From Maribacter luteus (GTDB taxonomy: Bacteria > Bacteroidota > Bacteroidia > Flavobacteriales > Flavobacteriaceae), in the NCBI RefSeq assembly GCF_009674825.1, contig NZ_WKJH01000003.1:1-64000 (forward strand): a DNA stretch of 64,000 bases. Direction: 5' to 3'. Below, piece by piece: positions 53,400-63,616 of the stretch. A program made the translations under genes and the position numbers. Position 1 is the stretch's first letter. Every line of letters begins with the position of its first letter. The notes beneath the pieces were generated by a model that was given only the letters and a program-made list of their open reading frames with translations, was not told where the DNA came from and did no database searches.

Positions 53400-53852
53400 A
53401 TGAAACAATCAAAAACAAAATTATTAGTGTTTATGTGCATTCTATTCGGTCTTCAATGGTCCGTTGCACAAGAAGTTGACACGAAAAAAGAAATCAAAGA
53501 ACTTTCAATGAAAAAGTGGCAATGGATGGCGGACAAAAATGCTGACAGTCTTGCCATTCTTTTCCATGATAAGGCCAAATTCGTACATATGGGAGGCACA
53601 TGGGGCAAGGACCGTGAAGTGGATATCATCAAAAGTGGAGGCATTCATTACAAAAAGGCAGATGTACATGAAGTGATGATAGAAGTGCTGAATGAATACA
53701 CCGCAATAATCTGGAACCGAATTACCCTTGTGGCCGTTGTCGGGGGTAATGAAGTAACAAATCCGTTTATGGTAACAGAAGTGTATACCAAAGAAAACGA
53801 TACTTGGAAACTGGCCGATTTGACCTTTAGCAAACTTCTGGTTCGGGAGTAA
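53400..53852 (+). CDS. Secreted NTF2-like (DUF4440-type) protein
   Basis: This 150-residue protein has a signal peptide (LLVFMCILFGLQWSVAQ). The mature protein has the DUF4440 pattern: helix KWQWMADKNADSLAILFHDK, then AKFVHMGGTWGKDREVDIIK, and the strand ending TYTKENDTWKLADLTFSKLL. It forms a small cone-shaped pocket that binds or isomerises small molecules in other members. It is third in the CMD-hydrolase operon. The role is inferred from its neighbours only. Confidence 0.75.
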   Translation: MKQSKTKLLVFMCILFGLQWSVAQEVDTKKEIKELSMKKWQWMADKNADSLAILFHDKAKFVHMGGTWGKDREVDIIKSGGIHYKKADVHEVMIEVLNEYTAIIWNRITLVAVVGGNEVTNPFMVTEVYTKENDTWKLADLTFSKLLVRE

Positions 53853-53887
53853 GTAGGTGGAATAATATCAAAGAAATAAACAACCCT

Positions 53888-54388
53888 ATGAGATCTAATG
53901 TAATCATACTGTTAATGGCCACTACCCTAATTTTGAATATGGCCTGTAAAATCGATTCCCAAAAAAACAAGGATTCAACCATCGAATCTTCCGCTTTACT
54001 ATATGATAAAGGAATGAAGATCGAAAATAGCAATTTTATCGGCAATGCCTATTTAACCGGATTGGTCAAGGCGGATAGTATCAACACCAATGCAGTGGGT
54101 AATGTTCATTTTGAGCCCGGAGCGAGAAGTAACTGGCATCTTCACCCGGCCGGACAAATTCTACTTGTAACTGATGGCGAAGGATACTATCAAGAAGAAG
54201 GAAGTCCTTTAAGGGTATTAAAAAGGGGCGATGTGGTCAAATGCCCTGCAAATACCCCTCATTGGCATGGTGCCAGTATTGATAGGGAATTTGTACAAAT
54301 AGCAATAACGGGTAGACAATATGGCCCTACGGAATGGCTACGTCCTGTTACCGACGAGGAATATAATTCACTAACAAGTACAGAATGA
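53888..54388 (+). CDS. Cupin-domain protein, probable lipoprotein
   Basis: This 166-residue protein has a signal peptide with a Cys near residue 20 (LMATTLILNMACKIDSQ), although the residue three before Cys (Asn) is unusual for a lipobox. The cupin motifs are GARSNWHLHPAGQILLVTDG, with His-x-His metal ligands, and CPANTPHWHGASIDREFVQI. Such proteins bind a metal in a small beta barrel and often act as isomerases or quercetinase-like oxygenases. It is part of the operon with IorAB-like genes. Confidence 0.78.
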   Translation: MRSNVIILLMATTLILNMACKIDSQKNKDSTIESSALLYDKGMKIENSNFIGNAYLTGLVKADSINTNAVGNVHFEPGARSNWHLHPAGQILLVTDGEGYYQEEGSPLRVLKRGDVVKCPANTPHWHGASIDREFVQIAITGRQYGPTEWLRPVTDEEYNSLTSTE

Positions 54389-54576
54389 TCAATTGCCTCA
54401 TACACTTAATATAAACATTCAAAATTAAAATTGAACATAACCTGTTTACGCTAAGGGATTGATTATTAATTCAATAAGTATTTAACATTTTTTTAATTAA
54501 CACCTTAACAATCCTACTGGTTTATCTAGGATTATATTTCGTAACTTCAACTCATTCATTCACTTATACTTAAATC

Positions 54577-55044
54577 ATGGCTAGTTTTAATTTGAATATC
54601 AACGGAAAATCGCAACAAGTGGAAGTTGACCCCTCTACCCCTATTCTTTGGGTACTGCGTGATCATCTTGATCTTGTTGGCACTAAGTACGGATGCGGCA
54701 TTGCCCAGTGTGGTTCGTGTACCATACACGTAAATGGTATGGCGGTAAGATCCTGTCAATTGCCTGTTTCCGCTGTCGGCAATCAAGAAATCACGACAAT
54801 TGAAGGCTTATCGGAAAATGTTGACCACCCCGTTCAAAAAGCTTGGTTAGAACATGATGTTTATCAATGCGGGTATTGCCAAGCAGGACAGATAATGTCG
54901 GCCACCGCATTATTGAACAGCAATCCGAATCCCAGCGATGAGGAAATCGAGGGTTCCATGAATGGCAACATCTGTCGTTGTGGCACATACACTCGAATAA
55001 AAAAGGCTATCAAAACAGCGGCATCCAATATGGAAAACGCTTAA
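54577..55044 (+). CDS. Molybdenum hydroxylase small subunit with two [2Fe-2S] clusters (IorA/CoxS-like)
   Basis: This 155-residue protein has the plant-ferredoxin-type cluster motif [18 protein letters not shown] and a second set [29 protein letters not shown], exactly as in the small subunits of aldehyde and isoquinoline oxidoreductases. It passes electrons from the molybdenum subunit encoded next (55075). The two genes are 30 bases apart. No FAD subunit gene is present, so the electron acceptor is probably a cytochrome or a quinone. Confidence 0.9.
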   Translation: MASFNLNINGKSQQVEVDPSTPILWVLRDHLDLVGTKYGCGIAQCGSCTIHVNGMAVRSCQLPVSAVGNQEITTIEGLSENVDHPVQKAWLEHDVYQCGYCQAGQIMSATALLNSNPNPSDEEIEGSMNGNICRCGTYTRIKKAIKTAASNMENA

Positions 55045-55074
55045 AATTACCTTCTACAACCTAAAAAAATAAAA

Positions 55075-57273
55075 ATGACACGTATTAAGACCTCCTATAA
55101 TCGACGCTCTTTTATGAAGATATCCGCAGCCGCAAGTGGGGGAATGCTCATCGGCTTTAGCTGGCTCAATGGTTGCGTACCTGCTACTCCGGATAAAAAA
55201 ACCGGATTGGCCGTTCCTAAAGAATGGTTTGATATCAATGGCTATATAAAAATAGGGGATACCGGAGTGGTGACCATTTATTCCCCCAATCCCGAAATCG
55301 GTCAAAATGTAAAGACCTCAATGCCCATGATCGTTGCAGAAGAACTCGACATACCTTGGGAAAATGTCATTGTTGAACAGGCACCTCTGAACACTGGGTT
55401 CTATCAAAATCAATTCGCAGGTGGAAGTCTTTCGATACGATTGAGCTGGAACGCCCTTCGAATGGCAGGTGCTACAGGTAGAAGAATGCTAATGGAGGCT
55501 GCCGCCAAAGAATGGGGATTAGCAGTTTCCGATGTGGATGCCAAGGATGGAATGATTCATGAAAACAATGGTGAGCGCTCCGTCTCATATGGTGAAATAG
55601 CTTCGAAAGCTGTAGGTATTGAAATTCCCGAAGAAGTTGAACTTAAGGAAATAAAAGATTTCAGACTGATAGGTACCAGCAAAAAAAATGTAGATGGCAA
55701 GAAAATATTAAAAGGAGAACCTTTGTTCGGATTGGATTTTAAGAGGGAAGGCATGAAAATTGCCATGATACAGCACCCACCCGCGTTTGGCATGACAGTG
55801 AAGGATTTTAATGTCGATGAAATCAAGAACATGCCAGGGGTTACCGATGCATTTATTGTTGATACTACGTTGCCAGAACCAGGAATGTTCGATGAAAAAG
55901 GATTTTTACAACTTATCGCCATTGTCGGGGAATCCACTTGGCCTTTAATGCAAGCCAAAAAGGCCATTAAAGCCAATTGGGAAACCGTTGATGCATTGGA
56001 AGATTCCGAAACTCACACCAAACGCTTGGAAAAAGCCCTGGAATCGGGGAAAGCAAGTGAAATTCGAAAAGACGGTAATCCAGATGCCGCCTTTAAAAAA
56101 GCAGCCAAAGTCATAGAACGAACCTATAGTGCCCCTTTCATTGCCCACAACACGATGGAGCCTATGAATTTCTTTGCCCATGTCACCGAAAATTCCGCGG
56201 AGCTCATTGGTCCTACCCAAACCCCAGAGGCAATGGAGAAATCGGTATCAAAACTTTTGGATATGCCCATCGAGAATATTACGGTGAACATGACCCGGAT
56301 CGGTGGTGGTTTCGGAAGAAGGCTCTATGTTAATTTTGGGGTCGAGGCTGCTGCCATTTCCAAGAGAATCGGCGCACCGGTAAAATTGATATATACCAGG
56401 GAAGATGATATGTCCCAAGGAACCTACAGACCCACCTATAGGTCCAGGTATAAGGCCGGTTTGGATGAAAACAATAACCTTATCGCTTTTTCCGTCAAAG
56501 GTGCGGGATTACCAGAAAGCCCTGTATTTCCAAAACGTTTTCCTGCAGGAGCGGTTGAAAACTATGTTGCGGAAAGAATTCATGGGAAAACCAATGTTAC
56601 CACTGGGGCATGGAGGGCCCCAAGATCTAATTTTACCGCAGGGGCCGAACAATCGTTTTTAGATGAAGTAGCAGAACTGGCCGGTAAGGACCCTATAGAT
56701 TTTCGATTGGAATTGTTTGAAAGGGCCATGAACAATCCCGTTGGTGAAGAACATGATTATGAGGCGGAACGCTATGCCGGCGTTTTGAAAATGGTAAAAG
56801 AAAAATCGAATTGGGGAGAAGAAAAACCAGGGGTATACCGAGGCGTGGCCGCCTATTTTTGCCATTCCAGCTATGTTGCCGAAGTCTTTGACATGATAAT
56901 GGTAAACGGACAACCGAAAATCAAAAAAGTGTGGTGCGCCGTTGATTGTGGTATTGTCGTGAACAGGGATGCGGCCAAAAATATGGTCGAAGGAGGGGTT
57001 ATCGATGGTATAGGACATTCAATGTACAGTAAACTGACCTTTGCCAATGGTGCGGCCAGTGAAATGAATTTTGACAGGTACCAATTGATACGCCATTCCC
57101 AAGTACCCGAAGAAATCGAAGTGTTCTTCGTGGAGAATGAAATAGCCCCGACCGGATTGGGAGAACCAGGTCTGCCCCCTGCAATCGGAGCATTGGCCAA
57201 TGCCATGTACAAAGCCACGGGACAACGCTATTACCATCAACCTTTTGCAACGGAACGGCAGGTAATCGGCTAA
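55075..57273 (+). CDS. Molybdopterin-binding aldehyde/isoquinoline oxidoreductase large subunit (IorB-like)
   Basis: This 732-residue protein has a twin-arginine signal (YNRRSFMKISAAASGG, Arg 10-11), then the molybdopterin dinucleotide domain: QFAGGSLSIRLSWNALRMAG, TRIGGGFGRRLYVNFGVEAA, TGAWRAPRSNFTAGAEQSFL, and a C-terminal GEPGLPPAIGALANAM with Glu near 698 as base. It hydroxylates an aldehyde or N-heterocycle in the periplasm with water as oxygen donor. With the small subunit at 54577 it makes a two-subunit enzyme. Length and features match IorB. Confidence 0.88.
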   Translation: MTRIKTSYNRRSFMKISAAASGGMLIGFSWLNGCVPATPDKKTGLAVPKEWFDINGYIKIGDTGVVTIYSPNPEIGQNVKTSMPMIVAEELDIPWENVIVEQAPLNTGFYQNQFAGGSLSIRLSWNALRMAGATGRRMLMEAAAKEWGLAVSDVDAKDGMIHENNGERSVSYGEIASKAVGIEIPEEVELKEIKDFRLIGTSKKNVDGKKILKGEPLFGLDFKREGMKIAMIQHPPAFGMTVKDFNVDEIKNMPGVTDAFIVDTTLPEPGMFDEKGFLQLIAIVGESTWPLMQAKKAIKANWETVDALEDSETHTKRLEKALESGKASEIRKDGNPDAAFKKAAKVIERTYSAPFIAHNTMEPMNFFAHVTENSAELIGPTQTPEAMEKSVSKLLDMPIENITVNMTRIGGGFGRRLYVNFGVEAAAISKRIGAPVKLIYTREDDMSQGTYRPTYRSRYKAGLDENNNLIAFSVKGAGLPESPVFPKRFPAGAVENYVAERIHGKTNVTTGAWRAPRSNFTAGAEQSFLDEVAELAGKDPIDFRLELFERAMNNPVGEEHDYEAERYAGVLKMVKEKSNWGEEKPGVYRGVAAYFCHSSYVAEVFDMIMVNGQPKIKKVWCAVDCGIVVNRDAAKNMVEGGVIDGIGHSMYSKLTFANGAASEMNFDRYQLIRHSQVPEEIEVFFVENEIAPTGLGEPGLPPAIGALANAMYKATGQRYYHQPFATERQVIG

Positions 57274-57294
57274 AAAACCAATATACAACGTAAT

Positions 57295-57329
57295 AAAAAA
57301 GGAGGGTAAATAATTACCCTCCTTTTTTT
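57295..57329. terminator. Bidirectional terminator between iorB-like gene and msrA
   Basis: GGAGGGTAA (57301-57309) pairs with TTACCCTCC (57314-57322), with an A run before and a T run after. It lies between converging genes. Confidence 0.9.
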
Positions 57330-57381
57330 ATTGAAATTATCATTTACCCTTCAAATAGAATAGGTATATAAATCCCAAATC

Positions 57382-57879
57382 TTATAAAAAACTTTCAGTA
57401 AACCGCTCAAAATGGCAGGTATACCCATTAGGATTGCGCACCAAATAATCTTGATGTTCAGGTTCTGCTGGCCAAAACGTCGTATAGGGTTCCAAGGTCG
57501 TCACAACTTTCCCTTCCCATTTTTGTGAGGCGTCAACAATGGCCATGACTTCCTGCGCTTGTTCTTTTTCCTCTTCATTCTGAAAAAAAATGGCCGAACG
57601 GTAACTAGAGCCTAAATCGTTCCCTTGCCTATCAATGGTTGTGGGGTTGTGCATCCGAAAGAAATAATCCAGCAGCTCTTTAAATGTGGTAACTGAAGGG
57701 TCATAAGTAATTTCTATACCTTCGGCATGACCGGGGTGATTTTTATAGGTCGGATGTTCATTTTCCCCACCGATATATCCTACTTCGGTATCCTTTACTC
57801 CGGGGCGTGTTCTAAAAAGTTCTTCCATTCCCCAAAAACACCCACCGGCTATATATGCTTTTTTATCGTTGTTCATCAT
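57382..57879 (-). CDS. msrA: Peptide methionine sulfoxide reductase A
   Basis: This 165-residue protein has the catalytic GCFWGMEE at the start, followed by [20 protein letters not shown] and [20 protein letters not shown], all MsrA hallmarks. It reduces methionine-S-sulfoxide to methionine in the cytosol. It stands opposite selO and converges with the iorB-like gene. Confidence 0.93.
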   Translation of the reverse strand: MMNNDKKAYIAGGCFWGMEELFRTRPGVKDTEVGYIGGENEHPTYKNHPGHAEGIEITYDPSVTTFKELLDYFFRMHNPTTIDRQGNDLGSSYRSAIFFQNEEEKEQAQEVMAIVDASQKWEGKVVTTLEPYTTFWPAEPEHQDYLVRNPNGYTCHFERFTESFL

Positions 57880-58012
57880 CTAAGAATTTAATTGTAATGC
57901 AATATCAATATAACGGGAATGTTAGTCAATTTTAATTTCAAAAAATTACATGTTGATGCGATTATTTACATCTTTTTTGATCGATCATCATCCTGATTCG
58001 TAAGAAACAAAC

Positions 58013-59578
58013 CTACGAACTACAGGACAACATAGAACAGCCTACTTTGTTCCTTGCCCATTCGGGACGTTTGGCAAACCATTTGCCGCTATCGGGCTGC
58101 TCATCATAAGGCTTCTTCAAGAGGTTGAAAAGTTCATCCAAAATAGTGTAGTCCCCTTTATCGGCGGCATCAATGGCCAATTGGGCCATATAATTGCGAA
58201 GTACGTACTTAGGATTTACGGTATTCATTCCTTCAACCCGTTCAACGTCGTTCTTCTCCTCTAATTTCAGACGTACCCTATAAGCCAAAAACCACTCTTT
58301 CCATTGTCTTGAAACTTCACCTTTAATTTCTTCAGGATGGTAAAAAGCATCTTTTATCAAATCCAATCCATCATTGGAATCATCTCCTTTAAAACCAGTA
58401 AGCAATCTAAAGAAGATAGTCATATCGGTTTCTGAAAGTTGTAGTACATCTTCCAGTTTATCTACCAAATCCTGATCATTTTCAACTGTCTTATATAAAC
58501 CTAACTTAGATTTCATCATGTTCAGATAAGCCACTTTCAACTCATCTTGATATTCTGCAAGTACGGCCTGTAGAGGTTCCGCTTCTTCAATAAGTGGATA
58601 TAAGGCATTTGCTAGTTTCAATAGGTTCCATAGAACAACCTGAGGTTGGGTGCCATACCTATAACGCTTATGTGCTTTATCAGTTGTATTGGGTGTCCAC
58701 CCGTGATCATACCCCTCTAACCATCCATAAGGGCCATAATCAATGGTAAGGCCTAAAATGGACATATTATCGGTATTCATTACCCCATGCACAAAACCTA
58801 CACGTTGCCAATGCATCACCATTTCCAGGCTTTTCACGGCAACTTCCTTAAAAAAAGCCAAATAAGTATCCTTGGAAGGTTTGCCCAAATATGAAAAATA
58901 GTGCTTTATGGTAAAATCGGTTAATTCACGTAAGGTTTTCACATCCTCTTGTGCCGCCAATATCTCAAAATTCCCAAAACGGATAAAAGATGGTGCCACC
59001 CGACATACTATAGCTCCTTTTTCATAGGCAGGGTTACCGTCATACATAACATCCCGCAAAACCTCATCACCACTTAATACAAGGGATAATGAACGGGTGG
59101 TGGGTACACCAAGATAAAACATGGCCTCGGCACATAAATATTCCCGAATGGAAGAACGTAAAACGGCCAAGCCATCTGCAGTTCTAGAATATGGGGTCTC
59201 CCCTGCCCCTTTGAGCTGAAGCGCCCATGTTTTACCATTATTTTCTACCTCGGCAAGGTTTATGGCCCGACCGTCACCCAACTGTCCTGCCCAATTCCCA
59301 AACTGATGTCCGCCATAACACATGGCATAGGGTTTTGTTCCTTTCATTACTTTGGCACCCGAGAATACATTTAAAAAATCTTTTGACTCAATAGAATTCA
59401 TTATCCCCAGTGTCTCTCCCATTTCTGGTGAAACATGCACCAATGAAGGGTCGGAAGGCTTTCTTGGGGTAACATAAGAGAAACATGCGTTACGTACTTG
59501 TCTTCTAGTATTCCGCTCATTAGGATCAGCCGGAAGCTCCTTATTGAATTTATCCGCTATGTTGAGTTTTAATTTCAA
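58013..59578 (-). CDS. selO: Protein adenylyltransferase SelO
   Basis: This 521-residue protein has the SelO/YdiU core: GGHQFGNWAGQLGDGRAINL, QLKGAGETPYSRTADGLAVL, RSSIREYLCAEAMFYLGVPT, and the catalytic HGVMNTDNMSILGLTIDYGP. It ends SMLSCSS; the CSS ending is seen at the tail of SelO proteins. The pseudokinase fold transfers AMP to Ser/Thr/Tyr residues, which in other bacteria regulates redox proteins. It lies next to msrA, which also belongs to oxidative stress response. Confidence 0.92.
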   Translation of the reverse strand: MKLKLNIADKFNKELPADPNERNTRRQVRNACFSYVTPRKPSDPSLVHVSPEMGETLGIMNSIESKDFLNVFSGAKVMKGTKPYAMCYGGHQFGNWAGQLGDGRAINLAEVENNGKTWALQLKGAGETPYSRTADGLAVLRSSIREYLCAEAMFYLGVPTTRSLSLVLSGDEVLRDVMYDGNPAYEKGAIVCRVAPSFIRFGNFEILAAQEDVKTLRELTDFTIKHYFSYLGKPSKDTYLAFFKEVAVKSLEMVMHWQRVGFVHGVMNTDNMSILGLTIDYGPYGWLEGYDHGWTPNTTDKAHKRYRYGTQPQVVLWNLLKLANALYPLIEEAEPLQAVLAEYQDELKVAYLNMMKSKLGLYKTVENDQDLVDKLEDVLQLSETDMTIFFRLLTGFKGDDSNDGLDLIKDAFYHPEEIKGEVSRQWKEWFLAYRVRLKLEEKNDVERVEGMNTVNPKYVLRNYMAQLAIDAADKGDYTILDELFNLLKKPYDEQPDSGKWFAKRPEWARNKVGCSMLSCSS

Positions 59579-60052
59579 TAATACATTTATTAAATTAGAA
59601 TCAAAGATACCATCTTCATTATATATTTAAAACAATTACAAAACAAGGCCTTTATGGGTTCAAATCACGAACCCGACCAAATTCTAATTACCTTAAGCCT
59701 TAATAACCTAAGGCAAATTAAGAAAAGAAACTACCCTATTGGCACATATTGTAACTTAATGGTTAATAAACCATTATAGCCTACTCAAGAGTAATCTGCC
59801 AATTAAACAAGGATTTCCTATTCAAGTTGAAGAATATTTGTACATCTTCCCTAATTCAAATTTCTAAACAATGAATGTGACCAATATAAATAGAATTATA
59901 ATAGGTCGTAGAATCCTTTGAAAACCGTTAACATTTAGTTAATAATTCGTTATTAATAGCCATTTACACAATTGTAAGTATAAAAAGTCAATTTAATTCT
60001 TAATTTTAAACCACTTTCCCCATTATAACTCCCCCCTGTAAGAATTTTGAAT
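59579..60052. other. Intergenic region, no gene recognised
   Basis: AT-rich sequence without an ORF of note. It contains no clear tRNA, repeat or other element I can name. It probably contains the promoters of selO and of the gene at 60053. Confidence 0.4.
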
Positions 60053-60487
60053 ATGAAACATGAAAAACGACCAGAAGGTCTTGGTTTGGGAGAAAGTCAG
60101 ATTAAGGGCTATCAAAATCAAGATGAAGTACATATGGGCCATTGGAATTCTGAAGTTTCAGATTTCAGTCTAGAAATAGATGTGACTACCTACATTACCG
60201 TGGTTAAAGTTAGACTCGCTGAAATAGAATCAGCAAGACGATTATGGATATCATGGGGTGATTTTGAAACTGACAGAATATCCTTTAATCATGAAATAAA
60301 CTATACCGATTCACCGGAATTGGGATTACCTATTTCCCTCCCAAAAAGAAGATACGAAGCATTACATGTTTATGACAAGCCTAAAGATTCAAGCGAATTC
60401 GAAAAAAATATCACTGTAAGAATTCAGGATCATTCAGGGAGTATCCGCCAATGCTCGAAAACAATAAATATATCCCATATTTTTTAA
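60053..60487 (+). CDS. Hypothetical protein, soluble
   Basis: This 144-residue protein has no signal or membrane segment. It contains SLEIDVTTYITVVKVRLAEI, LWISWGDFETDRISFNHEIN and ITVRIQDHSGSIRQCSKTIN, a pattern of alternating beta strands like an immunoglobulin-type domain. No family is recognised. ATG 60053 was chosen over a TTG two codons upstream. It stands alone upstream of ppdK. Confidence 0.65.
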   Translation: MKHEKRPEGLGLGESQIKGYQNQDEVHMGHWNSEVSDFSLEIDVTTYITVVKVRLAEIESARRLWISWGDFETDRISFNHEINYTDSPELGLPISLPKRRYEALHVYDKPKDSSEFEKNITVRIQDHSGSIRQCSKTINISHIF

Positions 60488-60616
60488 ACCACCTCTCACG
60501 AAACAGTAATTGTAAAACCATTCTTTTTAGAATGTAGATGAAATAAAATTTAGTCAAGAATGAAAATTTTTAAATAAAAATTCAATAACCAAATAAAAAC
60601 CCCGTTTTAAGTACAA

Positions 60617-60638
60617 TAATTTTGTAACCTAGGTTACA
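60617..60638. promoter_or_regulatory. TAATTTTG box with a perfect palindrome in the ppdK promoter
   Basis: TAATTTTG (60617-60624) fits the Bacteroidota -7 consensus. TGTAACCT/AGGTTACA (60623-60638) is a perfect 16-bp palindrome that starts in the last two bases of the box. A protein bound there would sit over the transcription start. Distance to the ppdK ATG is 86 bases. Confidence 0.5.
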
Positions 60639-60723
60639 CAGAGGTAGTTATCATGATAAATGTCATGAGATTTGGTTTTCTAAGTCTTTAAATTTGGTAG
60701 AATACATACTAATATAAATTCTT

Positions 60724-63453
60724 ATGGAAACCTTAACAGAAATAAAAAAAAGAGTATTCCTATTTGGAGATAAAAAAGCTGATGGGAACAGTAAAATGAA
60801 AAACCTTCTAGGAGGTAAAGGGGCCAACTTAGCCGAAATGAGTGCAATTGGTATACCCGTGCCCCCAGGATTCACAATTACCACAGAGGTATGTACGGAA
60901 TATAACACCCTAGGAAAAGATATAGTGATCAATGAACTTAAGGAAAGTGTTGAATCGGCTATCGAATCCATCGAAAAAACAATGGGCACTAAATTCGGGG
61001 ATTCCGAGAATCCATTGTTGATTTCCGTACGATCCGGTGCTCGGGTTTCCATGCCGGGAATGATGGACACCGTTCTTAACCTTGGACTTAACGACCAAGC
61101 AGTACTAGGCTTGGTAAAGAAAACCAATAACGAGCGATTCGCTTGGGATTCATACCGTAGATTCATTCAAATGTACGGTGGTGTTGTTCTAGGAATGAAA
61201 CCCCATACCAAAGAAGATATTGATCCTTTTGAGGAAATAATGGAGCACCTTAAGGATAAAAGAAATATAGAGTTGGATACTGAATTCACGGTTCAGGATT
61301 TACAGGATTTGGTCTATGACTTCAAAGATGCCGTAAAAAAACGAACCGGTCATGATTTTCCTACCGATCCTTGGGATCAATTGTGGAGAGCAGTAATGGC
61401 CGTTTTTGATAGTTGGAACGGTGATAGGGCCAAATATTATCGTAAAATGCATAATTATCCTGGTGACTGGGGTACAGCTGTGAATGTACAGGCCATGGTT
61501 TTCGGTAATATGGGAACCAATTCCGGTACGGGCGTTTGCTTTACCCGTGACGCAGGTACAGGTGAGAATGTTTTTAATGGCGAATACCTAATTGATGCCC
61601 AAGGAGAGGATGTTGTAGCCGGGGTAAGAACCCCACAGCAGATTACAAAATTGGGGTCACAACGTTGGGCAGAACTAGCTAAGGTTGAAGAAGCGGATAG
61701 AGCTGAGAATTATCCTTCTTTGGAAGAATTGATGCCTTCTATATATGCCGAACTCAATGAGTACCAACAAAAACTGGAAGACCATTACTCCGATATGCAA
61801 GATATGGAGTTTACCATCCAAGACGGTAAATTGTGGATCCTACAAACACGAATAGGTAAGCGAACCGGTGCCGCAATGGTCAAAATAGCGATGGACCTCT
61901 TTAAAGAAGGAGTTATAGATGAAAAAGAAACCTTATTACGTATTGAGCCCAATAAATTGGATGAATTATTGCATCCTGTCTTTGATACGAAAGCCTTGAA
62001 AAGAGCCAATGTAATTGCACAAGGGTTACCTGCATCCCCAGGTGCGGCAACCGGTCAGATCGTTTTCTTTGCTGATGAGGCCAAAAAATTCAAGAATACC
62101 ATATTAACACGAATAGAAACATCTCCTGAGGATTTAGAGGGTATGAATGTCGCTAAGGGAATCTTAACCGCTCGTGGTGGTATGACCTCCCATGCAGCCG
62201 TTGTGGCACGTGGTATGGGCAAATGTTGTGTTTCAGGGGCAGGAGCCTTAAAAATCGATTATAAGAATAGGGTTCTAAGAGTCGATGGCAAGGAATTTCA
62301 TGAAGGGGATTGGATTTCCCTAAATGGATCTACCGGGAACATCATCGAAGGTAAAGTCGCCACTATGGAACCCGAATTAAGTGGTGAATTTGGGGAAATT
62401 ATGGAACTTTCGGATAAATACAGTACCATGGAAGTGCGTACAAATGCCGACACCCCCAAAGATGCGGCCATCGCAAGAAACTTCGGGGCACAAGGTATCG
62501 GGCTCACAAGAACGGAACATATGTTCTTTGAAGTAGACCGGATTAAAGCCATGCGTGAAATGATATTGGCCGATACCGTTAAAGGAAGAAAACATGCGTT
62601 GGAAGAATTACTTCCTATGCAACGAAGTGACTTTGAGGGTATCTTCGAAGCTATGCAAGGGTTACCGGTAACCGTTCGTTTATTGGATCCCCCATTACAT
62701 GAATTTGTTCCCCATCAATTGGCAACACAAAAAGAATTGGCCGAAGATATGCATATTTCCTTGGCCGCAGTCAAAAATAAAGTGGCCGAACTACAGGAAT
62801 TCAACCCCATGTTGGGGCATAGGGGATGTAGGCTGGGTAACACCTACCCTGAAATCACGGAAACGCAGACCAGGGCGATCATAGAGGCTGCACTGAACTT
62901 AAAGGAAAAAGGCATAGTGGCCAAACCTGAAATAATGGTGCCGCTCGTAGGAACCGCTAATGAGTTCATAGAACAGAAAAAGATCATTACCGAAACTGCC
63001 AATAAAGTTTTTAAAGAAAGAAATGACAGCATCGAGTATTTGGTCGGTACAATGATCGAGATTCCACGTGCCGCATTAATGGCCGATAAGATTGCCGAAC
63101 ATGCGGATTTCTTTTCTTTTGGAACCAATGATTTAACACAGATGACCTTGGGCTATTCCAGGGACGATGCCGGTAAATTCTTGAATGTATACCTTGAAAA
63201 AGGGATCCTTACCCACGATCCTTTCGAAGTATTGGATCAAGAAGGCGTTGGCCAACTAGTGGAAATGGGAACGTTAAGGGGCAGAAGCACCAAACCGAAC
63301 CTAAAAGTAGGTATTTGTGGTGAGCATGGTGGAGAACCAAGCTCAGTGGAATTCTGTAACAAAACAGGTATGAATTATGTTAGTTGCTCGCCCTTTAGAG
63401 TGCCTATAGCAAGACTTTCCGCTGCTCAGGCCGCCATTAAAGCAAAAGCTTAA
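60724..63453 (+). CDS. ppdK: Pyruvate, phosphate dikinase
   Basis: This 909-residue protein has the ATP-grasp nucleotide domain (LLGGKGANLAEMSAIGIPVP), the central phosphohistidine domain (LTARGGMTSHAAVVARGMGK, with the catalytic His), and the C-terminal PEP-binding TIM barrel (ADFFSFGTNDLTQMTLGYSR, VGICGEHGGEPSSVEF). Length is typical. It interconverts pyruvate + ATP + Pi and PEP + AMP + PPi, serving gluconeogenesis from pyruvate. A strong terminator follows at 63473. Confidence 0.94.
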   Translation: METLTEIKKRVFLFGDKKADGNSKMKNLLGGKGANLAEMSAIGIPVPPGFTITTEVCTEYNTLGKDIVINELKESVESAIESIEKTMGTKFGDSENPLLISVRSGARVSMPGMMDTVLNLGLNDQAVLGLVKKTNNERFAWDSYRRFIQMYGGVVLGMKPHTKEDIDPFEEIMEHLKDKRNIELDTEFTVQDLQDLVYDFKDAVKKRTGHDFPTDPWDQLWRAVMAVFDSWNGDRAKYYRKMHNYPGDWGTAVNVQAMVFGNMGTNSGTGVCFTRDAGTGENVFNGEYLIDAQGEDVVAGVRTPQQITKLGSQRWAELAKVEEADRAENYPSLEELMPSIYAELNEYQQKLEDHYSDMQDMEFTIQDGKLWILQTRIGKRTGAAMVKIAMDLFKEGVIDEKETLLRIEPNKLDELLHPVFDTKALKRANVIAQGLPASPGAATGQIVFFADEAKKFKNTILTRIETSPEDLEGMNVAKGILTARGGMTSHAAVVARGMGKCCVSGAGALKIDYKNRVLRVDGKEFHEGDWISLNGSTGNIIEGKVATMEPELSGEFGEIMELSDKYSTMEVRTNADTPKDAAIARNFGAQGIGLTRTEHMFFEVDRIKAMREMILADTVKGRKHALEELLPMQRSDFEGIFEAMQGLPVTVRLLDPPLHEFVPHQLATQKELAEDMHISLAAVKNKVAELQEFNPMLGHRGCRLGNTYPEITETQTRAIIEAALNLKEKGIVAKPEIMVPLVGTANEFIEQKKIITETANKVFKERNDSIEYLVGTMIEIPRAALMADKIAEHADFFSFGTNDLTQMTLGYSRDDAGKFLNVYLEKGILTHDPFEVLDQEGVGQLVEMGTLRGRSTKPNLKVGICGEHGGEPSSVEFCNKTGMNYVSCSPFRVPIARLSAAQAAIKAKA

Positions 63454-63472
63454 CAATGCTATTATTATTTTT

Positions 63473-63510
63473 AATAAAGGCTTTACAACACTGTAAAGCC
63501 TTTATTGTTT
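63473..63510 (+). terminator. Rho-independent terminator after ppdK
   Basis: AATAAAGGCTTTACA (63473-63487) pairs perfectly over 15 bp with TGTAAAGCCTTTATT (63492-63506), with an ACAC loop, followed by T residues. Confidence 0.9.
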
Positions 63511-63616
63511 AAACGAACTAAAGGTTCATTAATCGCTGTAACACTCAAAATAGAAGTACTATATTTGTTGTTTCCAAACTACACGATTGTAGTGTAGCTA
63601 CAAATTAATTTGAATA

